A stretch of 50,758 nt of DNA, from assembly GCA_002715965.1 (NCBI GenBank), contig PBAL01000096.1:1-50758 (forward strand), written 5' to 3'. Positions 27,362 to 36,054 of this stretch are shown here, piece after piece. The position numbers and the translations under genes were made by a program. Within the stretch, counting starts at the first letter, position 1; each line of letters starts with the position of its first letter. The notes beneath the pieces are model-generated. The model saw only the letters and a program-made list of their open reading frames with translations. It made no database searches and was not told where the DNA came from. The DNA is from Verrucomicrobiales bacterium. GTDB lineage: Bacteria; Verrucomicrobiota; Verrucomicrobiia; Limisphaerales; JAYPXF01.

Positions 27362-29932
27362 ATGATACGGTTCAATTGCTCATCCTGCGGGATGAAAATG
27401 AAAGTGGAGCCCGATTACGCGGGCATGGATATCCAATGTCCGGGTTGCGAATCCAAGATCAAGGTCCCCGCAGAATCACAGGAAGAAGCTCCACCCGCTC
27501 CAAAGCCAAAACCGACTGTCACCCCGACGCCCACGCCAACTCCCCCCGCTGCGCCCACGCCGGTTGCTGCTTCTTCACCTCCTCCACAGGAACCCAAGAA
27601 AGTCGAACGCAAACCACCTCCCCAACGCGATGGCTGGCCTGAAACTGACCCGGCGAACGCCAACACGTGGGCGGCGCTTGGAATCGGTTTTGCCATTGCG
27701 GGCTTGATCTGGGGATTGGCCTTCGTCGGCCCGGCATACATGAAGAAACTCCTGCTCGAACGAGGGTGGGTGAATTTCGCGGAAGTAATCTTCTTCGGCT
27801 GGGGCTTTGGCATCCTGATTCTGAAGATTCTCAAGTTGAAACATCAGAAAACCGCCATGTCCCTGGATGTGCTGCCGATGGAGTTGGGCCGCGACGTCAA
27901 TCGGGACAACGTCGGGGCATTCGTCGATTACCTGTATGAAATCCCTGCGAAGCTGCGTGATTCCATGATGGTGAATCGTATTCGCAAGGGACTTGAACTG
28001 TTCGAAGCCCGCCAGGTGAATGCCGAGGTGGCCACCATGATGGAAAACCAGTCCGGCATCGATTCCACGCGAATCAGCGGCAGTTACTCCAGCGTGAAGC
28101 TGTTCATCGCCATCATCCCGCTCTTCGGGTTCATCGGAACAGTCCTCGGTCTCTCCGGTGCCATCGGTTCGTTCTCCGGCGCCTTGGGTGGCGACGGGGG
28201 CATGGATGTCCTCATGGGCTCCCTGCGAAACGTGACTGCCGGACTGGGAACAGCCTTCGATACCACTCTCCTCGGTTTGTTGCTGAGTATCATTCTGATG
28301 ATTCCCGCAGGTGCGCTGCAGAAGATCGAGGACGACAACCTGAATCACATCGACGCATACTGTAACGAAACCCTGATGCCGCGTCTGAACGACGGCTCGA
28401 ACGCTGCTGGCGGAGACATGAGTGCGTTCATGGACGCCATGGTCATCGCATTCAACAAGGCGCAAAGCCAATATCTGGACGGGATAAATCGAGCTTCAGC
28501 GTTGATCACGGAACAAAGCTCCAACATGGAGCGACGTGCCGATGAAAACCTGAAACACGTGCGCGATTCCTTCGCGACTTCGGTCACCCAACTTTCCGGC
28601 GAGACCAAAAAATCTCTCGAGGAGATGCTCACCAACGCTCACGCCAGCATCGACAAGCTGTCCGGCACGCTGACGAACGCGGACAAATATGTTGGCGATC
28701 TCGGCAAGAGTGTGGCGACTACGTCAACTCACGCAGCAGGCCTGGAGAAAAATGCCAAAGAGCAATCCCAGCTGTTCCAGAATACGATGGAGAAATCCAT
28801 CAAGCAGGTTCAGGAAGAGAGCGGCAAGGTGCTGAAAGACACCATGAAGACAGCTGTTTCCGAAACGACCCGCGCCTTGGAAGGACTCGTCAAGCCCACA
28901 TCCGATCAACTCGGACGTCTGGGCGAATCCGTCGAGAAGGCCAGCCGTTACGTCGAGGAAATGGAGCGCAAGGCCGCCGAGCAGCAGGAGCGCATTCAGC
29001 AGACGCTTCAAGAAGCCATCGAGAAGACCCAGGCCGAAAGCGGGCGTGTTCTCGAAAGCACCATGAAGGACGCAGTCGACCGCACTCAGAATGCCCTTGG
29101 CGAGATGAGCCGGACCGCAGGAGTCGAAGTCGCCCGTCTTGGTGAAACTGTCAAGAAAGCCAGCGAAGAAGCCGGCAACCTCGGCCGCATTGCCCAGCAG
29201 AACCAGGGTAAACTTTCCGAGGCTATCAGCGAGTCCATGCGTAAGATGCAGGACGAAGCCGTCAAGTCACTCAATGACACCATGCGCCCCGCCATTGGTG
29301 AAATCACCAAGCTCGGCGAGACCGTCAAAGACGCCAGCCAGAAGGCCGGTGATCTGTCACGCGTTGCAGCGGAAGGACAAGCCAAGGCCGAAAGCGCCAT
29401 CAGCGATTCCATGCGCGGAATGCAGGAAGCCGCTGTCAAAACCCTAAGCGACACACTCAGCCCTGCAGTTTCAGAAATCAGCAAGATGGGTGATACGGTC
29501 AGAGAGGCAACCAACCAGATGTCCGAACTCAGCCGCAGTGCCAAGGATAGCCAGGAAAAAATCGGCGCGTCCATCAACGACACCGTGAAGAACCTCGAGA
29601 AGGAAACCGTTGGCGCCACGAAGGACACGCTCAAAGGCGCGTCGGACAGCGTTGCCCAGCTCAACGACACGATCAAGAGCGTCGCGGAGCAGCTCAAGGC
29701 GATTGGCACTCAGGCTGCCGACAATCAGAAAGCAGTCGAGGAAGCCCTCACCAAATCCATCGGCTCAATGCAGGGCGAGACTGAGAAAGCCCTCACCGCC
29801 ACAGTGGGTTCAGCCAACGACAAGATCGGCGACCTGGCCGAAGGGATCAAATCGCTCAACGCCGTTCTCAGCGAATTGGGTGGCAAACAGATCAGCGTCC
29901 AGGTCGAGAAGAAGAAGGGGTTGTTTGGTTGA
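27362..29932 (+). CDS. MotA/ExbB/TolQ-type stator protein with zinc ribbon and long repeat tail
   Basis: An 856-residue inner-membrane protein, the likely ion-channel subunit of a proton- or sodium-driven motor. A zinc ribbon (Cys6, Cys9, Cys26, Cys29) and a Pro/Thr-rich linker precede four predicted membrane segments near 103-125, 137-157, 245-268 and 295-318. The last two, with GFIGTVLGLSGAI and GTAFDTTLLGLLLS, match TM3/TM4 of MotA/ExbB proteins, including the polar threonines. From about 340 to the end the protein is helical coiled coil. Residues 447-824 form six tandem repeats of 58 residues, the first two extended by 15. Such a tail is far longer than in ExbB, and its plan recalls ZorA. 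Two single-pass partner genes follow. Confidence 0.9.
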   Translation: MIRFNCSSCGMKMKVEPDYAGMDIQCPGCESKIKVPAESQEEAPPAPKPKPTVTPTPTPTPPAAPTPVAASSPPPQEPKKVERKPPPQRDGWPETDPANANTWAALGIGFAIAGLIWGLAFVGPAYMKKLLLERGWVNFAEVIFFGWGFGILILKILKLKHQKTAMSLDVLPMELGRDVNRDNVGAFVDYLYEIPAKLRDSMMVNRIRKGLELFEARQVNAEVATMMENQSGIDSTRISGSYSSVKLFIAIIPLFGFIGTVLGLSGAIGSFSGALGGDGGMDVLMGSLRNVTAGLGTAFDTTLLGLLLSIILMIPAGALQKIEDDNLNHIDAYCNETLMPRLNDGSNAAGGDMSAFMDAMVIAFNKAQSQYLDGINRASALITEQSSNMERRADENLKHVRDSFATSVTQLSGETKKSLEEMLTNAHASIDKLSGTLTNADKYVGDLGKSVATTSTHAAGLEKNAKEQSQLFQNTMEKSIKQVQEESGKVLKDTMKTAVSETTRALEGLVKPTSDQLGRLGESVEKASRYVEEMERKAAEQQERIQQTLQEAIEKTQAESGRVLESTMKDAVDRTQNALGEMSRTAGVEVARLGETVKKASEEAGNLGRIAQQNQGKLSEAISESMRKMQDEAVKSLNDTMRPAIGEITKLGETVKDASQKAGDLSRVAAEGQAKAESAISDSMRGMQEAAVKTLSDTLSPAVSEISKMGDTVREATNQMSELSRSAKDSQEKIGASINDTVKNLEKETVGATKDTLKGASDSVAQLNDTIKSVAEQLKAIGTQAADNQKAVEEALTKSIGSMQGETEKALTATVGSANDKIGDLAEGIKSLNAVLSELGGKQISVQVEKKKGLFG
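28700..29833 (+). repeat. Six coding repeats of 58 residues in the stator tail
   Basis: Unit starts are at 28700, 28919, 29138, 29312, 29486 and 29660 (residues 447, 520, 593, 651, 709, 767). Each opens with LGxSV/LGETV/MGDTV/LNDTI and contains a conserved KD(T/A) near position 50. Units 1 and 2 carry an extra 15 residues ending LGR or VAR. All six align without gaps over 58 positions, which points to duplication under strict length constraint. Confidence 0.85.
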
Positions 29933-29986
29933 TAAATCAGCCGCTTTGTGACTGAATCAGCCTGACCTCAAAGAAAGGCCTATCGG

Positions 29987-30877
29987 ATGCCAAAGAAGAA
30001 AAAGGCAGAAGAACCGGGAATATCACTCTTTCCATTCCTGAGTATCCTGGCGTGTCTTTCCGGTGCGTTGATCGTAATGATCTCCGCGTTGAGCGCGATG
30101 CAGGCCGAAAACGTCAAGGGCACCGTCACCAAGGACAACCCGCTCGCCAAAGACTACATGGAGCTCCAGTCCCAGAACACTGAGCTTCTGGAAATGGTTG
30201 AAACCGTAGAGCAAACCAAGCGCTATCAGCGACAACTCGCCGTTCTCGAGGAACAGAAAGTGCAGCTCCTGGGAATTCTCAGCGGCAGCGACGAACCCAA
30301 CGTCGTCAACGCAGCTCTTCAACGCGCGGTCGAGAACCTGATTAAAGAAATTGAGGAGATCAAACTGGACCAAGAGGTTGAAAAGAAGCTCATCGATGAA
30401 CGAAAGAAAGAGATTGCCGAGCGAAAGATCGACCCCGTAAACCTTCGTCCGATCCACGTGAAACCCGCTGGTTCCGGTGTCGTTGGCGGCAAACGTCTCT
30501 ACGTGCTTGAGGCCAGCGCAGGAACGCTGATCCTTCACAAGCGCACGGGGGAAAAGGTCCGCATCTCACAAGGTGCCATCGGATTGGATCCTGGTTACAA
30601 CGAGTATCTTCGAGGAGCCGCCCTGCCCCGCCCTGATTACTCCATGATGCTTTTCCTTGTCCGTTCTGATGGCTGGGAATCTTATCGCCGTGGCGCTGGT
30701 TGGGCCGAACAAAAGCCATTCAATCTGAAGACGGTTAAGATCCCCATTCCGGATAAAGGACTCGTGGACCTGGAGTTGTTTAAGAAATACATGATCTCGA
30801 TGGAAGAGCAGCTCAACCTTGCTGCCCGCGGCAAGAGTAAAACGAAATCCAAGAAGCCGGCCCCCAAGAAGAAGTAG
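29987..30877 (+). CDS. Single-pass ExbD/MotB-like partner A, lacking the acidic membrane residue
   Basis: A 296-residue protein with a short basic N-terminus, one membrane helix (about residues 14-38, PFLSILACLSGALIVM), a coiled-coil region (about 55-140) and a globular C-terminal domain. The topology is that of ExbD, TolR and MotB. In the helix the position of the ion-carrying Asp is Ser or Ala; no acid occurs between residues 10 and 40. The C-terminal domain contains GKRLYVLEASAGTLILH and FLVRSDGWESYRRG, which parallel segments in the following gene, so the two are paralogues. It ends in a Lys/Pro-rich tail. The next gene starts four bases after its stop codon. Confidence 0.8.
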   Translation: MPKKKKAEEPGISLFPFLSILACLSGALIVMISALSAMQAENVKGTVTKDNPLAKDYMELQSQNTELLEMVETVEQTKRYQRQLAVLEEQKVQLLGILSGSDEPNVVNAALQRAVENLIKEIEEIKLDQEVEKKLIDERKKEIAERKIDPVNLRPIHVKPAGSGVVGGKRLYVLEASAGTLILHKRTGEKVRISQGAIGLDPGYNEYLRGAALPRPDYSMMLFLVRSDGWESYRRGAGWAEQKPFNLKTVKIPIPDKGLVDLELFKKYMISMEEQLNLAARGKSKTKSKKPAPKKK

Positions 30878-30881
30878 AGCC

Positions 30882-32024
30882 ATGCCACAGAAAAAGCCAG
30901 CCAAGGACCAGGAGCTCAGCATGGACACCATGATGGACAGCATGACCAACGTCGTCGGTGTGCTGCTGCTCATCCTCATTCTTGTCCAGATCCAGATTTC
31001 AACCGCGGTCGAAACCATTGAGACCACGCTCAAGAATATCACCGCCAAGGATATCAAGCAGCTCTCCTCCAGAATTGCCGAGCAGAACAAAAACCTGAAG
31101 GACGTAAACGTCGCGGAAATCAATGAGGAGTACAAGAAGGCAATGGGCGATGTGGATGAGGCCCAGTTACGCGTGAACATTTACACCGAACAGGCCGAGA
31201 AGAAGAGTTCCGGTCTCCTCGATGTGAAGGAGCTGATCGCCAAGAAGTCTGAGAAAAAATACGAGAAAGATCTGGAGGCCGAAATCTTCAGCGACCTCAA
31301 CGAGGAACGCCAACGCCTGGACGCACTGCTCGCCAAAACTCCAAAACCCAAGATTCCCGCCGGCGTCGATATCGTGGTTCCCGCCGGTATGCCGATGCCC
31401 AAGGATCCGAACATCGTCAAGGTGTTCTGCAAACACAACCGTCTCTACTACATGCGGACGGACATTTACGAAAAGACCTTCAACGCCATGTTCGAGCAAC
31501 AGAAATCCTCGATGGTCTACTCCAACTACGTGGACCCCAAGAATAAGCGAACTACGGTTTGGTATGACCACAACAAGGCCTTCAAGTGGCTCCAAGGCGC
31601 CGTCACCAACATGGCCAACGCCGATACGAATCTCCAGTTCCGCACTTGGCAACGGAAGGACCAGGAGTGGATGTGGGTCGACTTGATTCCCGCACCGAAC
31701 GGCGGCTTGGGCATGGATATCTTCGAGGAACGAAACAACCAGTTCCGGAAGGACCTGATCCAAGTGAAGAAGAACTACAAGAACGTGCTGTGGTTCTACG
31801 TCTATAAGGATTCCCTTGAGGTCTACCTCAAAGCGCGGGAAGTCGCGCAGACAGTCGGTGTGACGAGCGGTTGGGAATTCTATCGCTGGGGTGGCATGTC
31901 GGCACGGGTAACCCAGGCCCGGGTGAATCGCCTGGTCGAACGCAAGAAACCGGTTGTTCGGGTTGCCGGTCGCAAGAAGAATTCCGCCATCCAGATCGCC
32001 GGTCCAAAGAAGACCTTAGATTAG
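30882..32024 (+). CDS. Single-pass ExbD/MotB-like partner B with conserved Asp
   Basis: A 381-residue membrane protein. The segment D19-S-M-T-N-V-V-G-V-L-L-L aligns with the MotB helix (D-F-M-T-A-M-M-A), placing Asp19 at the ion-binding position; Asp15 is also near. A coiled-coil region follows (about 45-150), then a C-terminal domain with VFCKHNRLYYM and FYVYKDSLEVYLKAREVAQ, similar in order to partner A. The tail is basic. The start at 30882 is taken because the frame upstream overlaps partner A. With the stator it should form a motor carrying two unlike B-subunits. A peptidoglycan-binding OmpA domain, as in MotB and ZorB, is not evident. Confidence 0.82.
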   Translation: MPQKKPAKDQELSMDTMMDSMTNVVGVLLLILILVQIQISTAVETIETTLKNITAKDIKQLSSRIAEQNKNLKDVNVAEINEEYKKAMGDVDEAQLRVNIYTEQAEKKSSGLLDVKELIAKKSEKKYEKDLEAEIFSDLNEERQRLDALLAKTPKPKIPAGVDIVVPAGMPMPKDPNIVKVFCKHNRLYYMRTDIYEKTFNAMFEQQKSSMVYSNYVDPKNKRTTVWYDHNKAFKWLQGAVTNMANADTNLQFRTWQRKDQEWMWVDLIPAPNGGLGMDIFEERNNQFRKDLIQVKKNYKNVLWFYVYKDSLEVYLKAREVAQTVGVTSGWEFYRWGGMSARVTQARVNRLVERKKPVVRVAGRKKNSAIQIAGPKKTLD

Positions 32025-32087
32025 CGTTTTCGTTTGCCGATTCAATTCTGCCTCGGCGCGGCAGCGTTCCGTAGTGGGTGTTGGGGG

Positions 32088-32110
32088 GAGATATGTCCGG
32101 AAGTCGTGGA
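32088..32110 (+). repeat. Solo IS256-type terminal repeat
   Basis: GAGATATGTCCGGAAGT followed by CGTGGA repeats the left end of the IS256 element at 23362 with one difference in 23 bases. No transposase sequence is attached. It lies between the motor operon and the antiporter gene and is probably a relic of an excised or deleted copy. Confidence 0.65.
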
Positions 32111-32263
32111 AGAGAAGTCCAGCGCAACCTCGATGACATTCACCGACGCGTGCGACTGGGTTTGGCTCGGACACCCGTCGCCGTTCATTCGCTCATTCGC
32201 GGTTCAACCGAATAGTCGCGGCTTAAACCTTCAGTTTCCTTCCAATCCACCTATACTGCGCCC

Positions 32264-34312
32264 GTGGAACACGGGGCAGACAAACTGCATTTCCTGCAAG
32301 ACCTCGCGGTCGTGATGATCGTCGCCGGATTGGTGACGGTGTTGTTCCGTCGTTTCAAACAACCGGTCGTCCTTGGCTACATCCTTGTGGGTGTCCTGAT
32401 CGGCCCGAACGTCCTGTCCAATCCACTGATCTCATCGCAAGAAAGCATTCAGACATTGGCAGAATTGGGTGTCGTGTTTCTCCTCTTTCACATCGGGCTG
32501 GAATTCAACTTTCGGAAGATTCGAAAGATCGGTTCGACGGCCTTCATCGTTGCGCCCTTGGAGACGGGCCTCATGTTCTTCCTCGGCTACCAGATCGGAA
32601 TGTGGTTCGGCTGGACCAACATGGACTGCGTATACCTCGGCGCAATCATGATGATTTCCTCCACGACGATTATCGCCAAGACACTGGCCGAACAGCGCAA
32701 GACTCATAACAAATTCGCCGAGGTCATCTTCGGAATTCTCATCGCTGAGGACATTATCGCGATTCTGATGATTGCCTGCCTGTCGGGCGTGGCGACATCC
32801 GGCTCCGTCAGTGTCGGGGGCATACTCGGCATCGCCGGACGACTCGCCATCTTCCTTGTGGCCGTGATCGTGCTCGGATTGCTCGTTGTGCCGCGATTCA
32901 TGAATTTCGTTGCGCATTTCAAGAGCGACGAAACGTTGATGATCTCCGTGCTGGGATTCTGCTTTGGGCTCGCGCTGCTGGCAGAGGAACTGAAGTTCAG
33001 CGTTGGTCTGGGCGCGTTCATTGCCGGTGCGCTTATCTCCGAGTCCGATGAAATCCATCGGATCGAACGTATCATGACCCCGCTGCGCGACATGTTCAGC
33101 GCGGTCTTCTTTGTGGCCATTGGGCTCCTCATCGATCCGAAACTCATTGCGGACTACACCGGGCCTGTCGTGGTCATTTCACTCGCCATTGTCCTGGGCA
33201 AGATTGTGGCCTGCTCTTTCGGCAGCTTCGTTGCCGGATACGATCGTGGGGTTGCCATCCGCGCCGGCCTTGGCCTGTCGCAAATTGGAGAGTTCTCATT
33301 CATCATCGCGGCTTTGGGAGCTGCGCTGGGCGCCACCAGTCACTTTCTCTACCCTATCGCAGTGACGGTGTCGGCAATCACCACTTTGACCACACCCTAT
33401 TTCATCCGCTATTCGGAATCATTCGTCGCGCTTCATGACAAACTGGCACCCGCTTCCCTCAAGGCTTACCAGCACGACTACACCAACTGGATTCAACGTG
33501 TGTGGCACAACCGCGAACAAAGCCCGGTGCAGCAGCTTGTCCGCAAGATCATCTTCCAGATTGGAATCAACCTCGCATTGCTCTGTGCGGTCTACCTCGT
33601 TGCGATCTACATGAATGCCGCTCCCCTGCCCTGGCTGGAAGGACTGCCACCATGGATGGGTGGAAAAGCAACGGCGATGTGGATGGGAGCAACTCTGATC
33701 AGCCTGCCCATCGTCATTGCCGCCATGCGCAAGCTGGAGGCCTTGAGCATGCTGGTGTCTGAGATCGCGACCCCTTCAGCGACGGAGCACAAGCAGCGAC
33801 TTTCATCTCGGGCGATGCTCTCAAACACGATTCTATTCACCGGCATCATAGTGATTACGTTGGTGATCCTGCTTCTCAGCAGCGCCCTCTTGCCTCCATT
33901 GAAGATTCTGATCGCGCTGATCATCTTTGCCGGGACGGTGGCTTTTCTGCTGAAGGCGTTCTTCATCCGAATTTACTCCAAAGCCCAGACGGCCATCCGC
34001 GAAACGCTGGCCCGTGAAATTGCCCATCCGATTGACACGCAAATGCTGCGCAGGAAGCTGCCTTCGCTGCTCGAAGAGGTTGAGCTGACCACCATCATCA
34101 TCGACGAAACGAGCCCGGCGAATGGAAAGAAGATTGGCGAACTTCACATCCGATCACGCACCGGCGCGACCGTGGTGGTCATTAAACGCGGCGATACCAA
34201 GATGATCAGCCCCGGACCGAACGAAGTCTTTCACGCGGATGATGAGATTCTGTTGATGGGTACGGAAAAGCACCTGGAGGAAGCCGAGCCGATCTTCAAT
34301 GCACCTGGGTGA
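32264..34312 (+). CDS. CPA2 cation/proton antiporter with TrkA-C domain
   Basis: A 682-residue inner-membrane antiporter of the KefB/YbaL type. About 12 membrane helices cover residues 10-380, including LGYILVGVLIGPN and LGAFIAGALISESD, which belong to the transport core. A second set of hydrophobic segments follows at about 425-570. A TrkA-C-like regulatory domain ends the protein (about 595-680, ELTTIIIDE to FHADDEILLMGT). It has no TrkA-N NAD-binding domain. It should exchange K+ or Na+ for protons; the ion is not certain. Translation begins at GTG 32264. Confidence 0.93.
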   Translation: MEHGADKLHFLQDLAVVMIVAGLVTVLFRRFKQPVVLGYILVGVLIGPNVLSNPLISSQESIQTLAELGVVFLLFHIGLEFNFRKIRKIGSTAFIVAPLETGLMFFLGYQIGMWFGWTNMDCVYLGAIMMISSTTIIAKTLAEQRKTHNKFAEVIFGILIAEDIIAILMIACLSGVATSGSVSVGGILGIAGRLAIFLVAVIVLGLLVVPRFMNFVAHFKSDETLMISVLGFCFGLALLAEELKFSVGLGAFIAGALISESDEIHRIERIMTPLRDMFSAVFFVAIGLLIDPKLIADYTGPVVVISLAIVLGKIVACSFGSFVAGYDRGVAIRAGLGLSQIGEFSFIIAALGAALGATSHFLYPIAVTVSAITTLTTPYFIRYSESFVALHDKLAPASLKAYQHDYTNWIQRVWHNREQSPVQQLVRKIIFQIGINLALLCAVYLVAIYMNAAPLPWLEGLPPWMGGKATAMWMGATLISLPIVIAAMRKLEALSMLVSEIATPSATEHKQRLSSRAMLSNTILFTGIIVITLVILLLSSALLPPLKILIALIIFAGTVAFLLKAFFIRIYSKAQTAIRETLAREIAHPIDTQMLRRKLPSLLEEVELTTIIIDETSPANGKKIGELHIRSRTGATVVVIKRGDTKMISPGPNEVFHADDEILLMGTEKHLEEAEPIFNAPG

Positions 34313-34327
34313 GAAGCTGTAACGAAC

Positions 34328-34401
34328 GTGTTAGCAGCGAGTGTGAGCGGGCATACGTTTGTGTGGCAGGAATCTAACCGCTCACGCTCGCGGCCACACA
34401 C
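34328..34401. repeat. REP-like inverted repeat between convergent genes
   Basis: Left arm GCGAGTGTGAGCGG (34337-34350) pairs with CCGCTCACGCTCGC (34378-34391), one mismatch in 14; outer bases (GTGT and ACACAC) extend it. Sequence and layout resemble the repeat at 41774-41840. Its place between two converging genes would suit a bidirectional terminator. Confidence 0.55.
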
Positions 34402-34403
34402 GG

Positions 34404-35216
34404 CTAATAGAGTGCACTTGTGAACCGACGGTAGAACTTATCGGAAACCGGATGCCTTGGACCAAGAAAACGGAAGAGCGCCTTGCAGGTATCAACCAGT
34501 TTTCCATCGGCAAAGTCCTTCTGCCTCTCGATCACCTCCAGCCACGCATCAACCCAGGCTTCAGTGTCGCCTTTGCGCTGCGCGATCAGACCACTTTCGA
34601 AGGCATCACGCTTTGCCTCTTCAGCGCCATTCAGTGTCGTGTCTGCCACCTGCAGGAATTCAGCGATGATGCCAATTGCAGCGGCTTGTTCGTGGATATC
34701 TGAATCCTCTGTTACAGAACAAACCAATTCCACGGCCTTCGCAGGTGCAACTCGCAAGGCCCATTCGGCGGCCGTGATTCGCAAGCCTTCATTCCCAGGT
34801 TCGTCCTTGAGAACACCCTCGGCGAGTTTGAGTGCTCTGGTCAATTCACCTTGCACCGCCAATTCTCTGGCCTGTTCGATTCTGTCTTCGTTAACGGACG
34901 GAAGGTGTTTGTGCAGCCAATCAGCAATCTGTTCCTCTGGTAAAAAGCCCTTGAAATCGGCGATGCATTTTCCATCGCGAAACATCCTCACGTCGGGGAT
35001 TCCCGCGATTTCCCAGTCCAGCGCAACCTTCGGATGATCCTCCGTGTTGACCTTGACGAGTTCCCACTTGCCGTCGGCTTTCTCGGCCATCTTTTCGATG
35101 ACCGGTCCAAGCATCTTACACGGTCCGCACCAAGGCGCCCAGAAATCCACGACGACGGGCACATCCGCGCTGCGCGCAATGACATCCTTCTCGAAGTCTT
35201 TCAAGTCAAACGCCAC
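34404..35216 (-). CDS. Thioredoxin-TPR protein (CnoX/YbbN-like)
   Basis: A 270-residue cytoplasmic protein. Residues 1-108 are a thioredoxin domain with the full active site W-C30-G-P-C33-K, and the cis-proline region reads AGIPDVRMF. Residues 115-265 are helical TPR-like repeats (ARELAVQGELTRALKLAEGVL), as in CnoX/YbbN, which act as holdases and deliver clients to chaperones. E. coli CnoX lacks the CGPC pair, so this member may also be redox-active. Its ATG lies inside the end of the TPR membrane-protein gene (11-base overlap), so the two are translationally coupled. Confidence 0.92.
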   Translation of the reverse strand: MAFDLKDFEKDVIARSADVPVVVDFWAPWCGPCKMLGPVIEKMAEKADGKWELVKVNTEDHPKVALDWEIAGIPDVRMFRDGKCIADFKGFLPEEQIADWLHKHLPSVNEDRIEQARELAVQGELTRALKLAEGVLKDEPGNEGLRITAAEWALRVAPAKAVELVCSVTEDSDIHEQAAAIGIIAEFLQVADTTLNGAEEAKRDAFESGLIAQRKGDTEAWVDAWLEVIERQKDFADGKLVDTCKALFRFLGPRHPVSDKFYRRFTSALY

Positions 35217-36048
35217 TCGGACCTCCTAGTTCGGCCTGAGACCTGGCGGCAGCGCGGGCTGCTTCAACCATCGCCAATCGCTTCTGCGCCTTGACGCCGG
35301 CCGGTGTGTGCGGAAGCTCGATGGCGAGCTTCTTCAAGATCAACAACGGCCGGCCGATCTCGTTCAGCTTGCCGGTGTAGATGTTGCACAGGCGGATCGC
35401 GGTCCATCCCCACTTCTCGGCGGGCATTTCCATCTGCAGCAGGTCCTCGTATTCGCTGACGGCCTGCGTCCAGTTCTCCTTGGTTCGATCGTAATGTTCC
35501 GCAATGCATAGCTGAGCCTCCCAGGCGTCCGGGTTCTGCTCGACCACCTTGCGCAGGATCTCCAATGCCCCCTGATGTTTCCCGCGCTTCATCAGGTAGA
35601 TTCCCTTTTCAGCGTCCTCGTTCAGTTCCGAAGCCTCGTCCACGTATTGAATCTTCTGGTTCATCCGGAACCTCAGCACATCGCCGAAATCCTGCGCGCA
35701 AAGAAAACCAGCAATGGTCAGCAGTACGCAGAAGGCGATGGTGTTTCCGATCAACCTGACGTAATGCCTGCTGACGTTTTTGTTCACTCGAATCGCGCGA
35801 TAGTCCTCCTCCTCGTCGACCATCAACGAAAGATCGATGATCCCAGCCTCGTCTTCCGGTGTATCCTCCGCCTTCGGCTCCACGGCCTTCTGCAGCCGGG
35901 TTTCCATCTCCGCCTTCTTTTGACTCTCAGATTCCGAGCCGACAGCATCGATCATGAGCAGGGAATAATCCCGATACGTGGCGTACCCGAACCAGAGCGT
36001 CCCAAAGAGCAGTGACAGGTAAATGAACAGGCGGACAGCGAGAAGCAT
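35206..36048 (-). CDS. TPR protein with two membrane segments
   Basis: A 280-residue membrane protein. Hydrophobic segments at about 4-24 and 99-118 enclose an acidic, probably extracytoplasmic or cytoplasmic loop (AEDTPEDEAGIIDLS). A C-terminal TPR-like domain (about 140-270) follows, with GIYLMKRGKHQGALEILRK and HYDRTKENWTQAVSEYEDLL. No catalytic motif is seen. It is in a row with the HEAT-cytochrome gene upstream (6 bases) and the thioredoxin-TPR gene downstream (overlap), so the three probably form one transcript. The role may be scaffolding of envelope or redox proteins, which is an inference. Confidence 0.8.
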   Translation of the reverse strand: MLLAVRLFIYLSLLFGTLWFGYATYRDYSLLMIDAVGSESESQKKAEMETRLQKAVEPKAEDTPEDEAGIIDLSLMVDEEEDYRAIRVNKNVSRHYVRLIGNTIAFCVLLTIAGFLCAQDFGDVLRFRMNQKIQYVDEASELNEDAEKGIYLMKRGKHQGALEILRKVVEQNPDAWEAQLCIAEHYDRTKENWTQAVSEYEDLLQMEMPAEKWGWTAIRLCNIYTGKLNEIGRPLLILKKLAIELPHTPAGVKAQKRLAMVEAARAAARSQAELGGPSGV

Positions 36049-36054
36049 GTGGAC

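Noticed and set aside
27362..32024. Complete Zorya defence system
   Set aside because: ZorA-like tail and B-type partners are present, but no ZorC, ZorD or ZorE-like nuclease or helicase gene adjoins, the partners lack an evident OmpA domain, and neighbours are metabolic.
31828..32139. Minus-strand ORF over the end of the motor operon
   Set aside because: It is antisense to the partner B gene, and its remainder covers the solo IS repeat.
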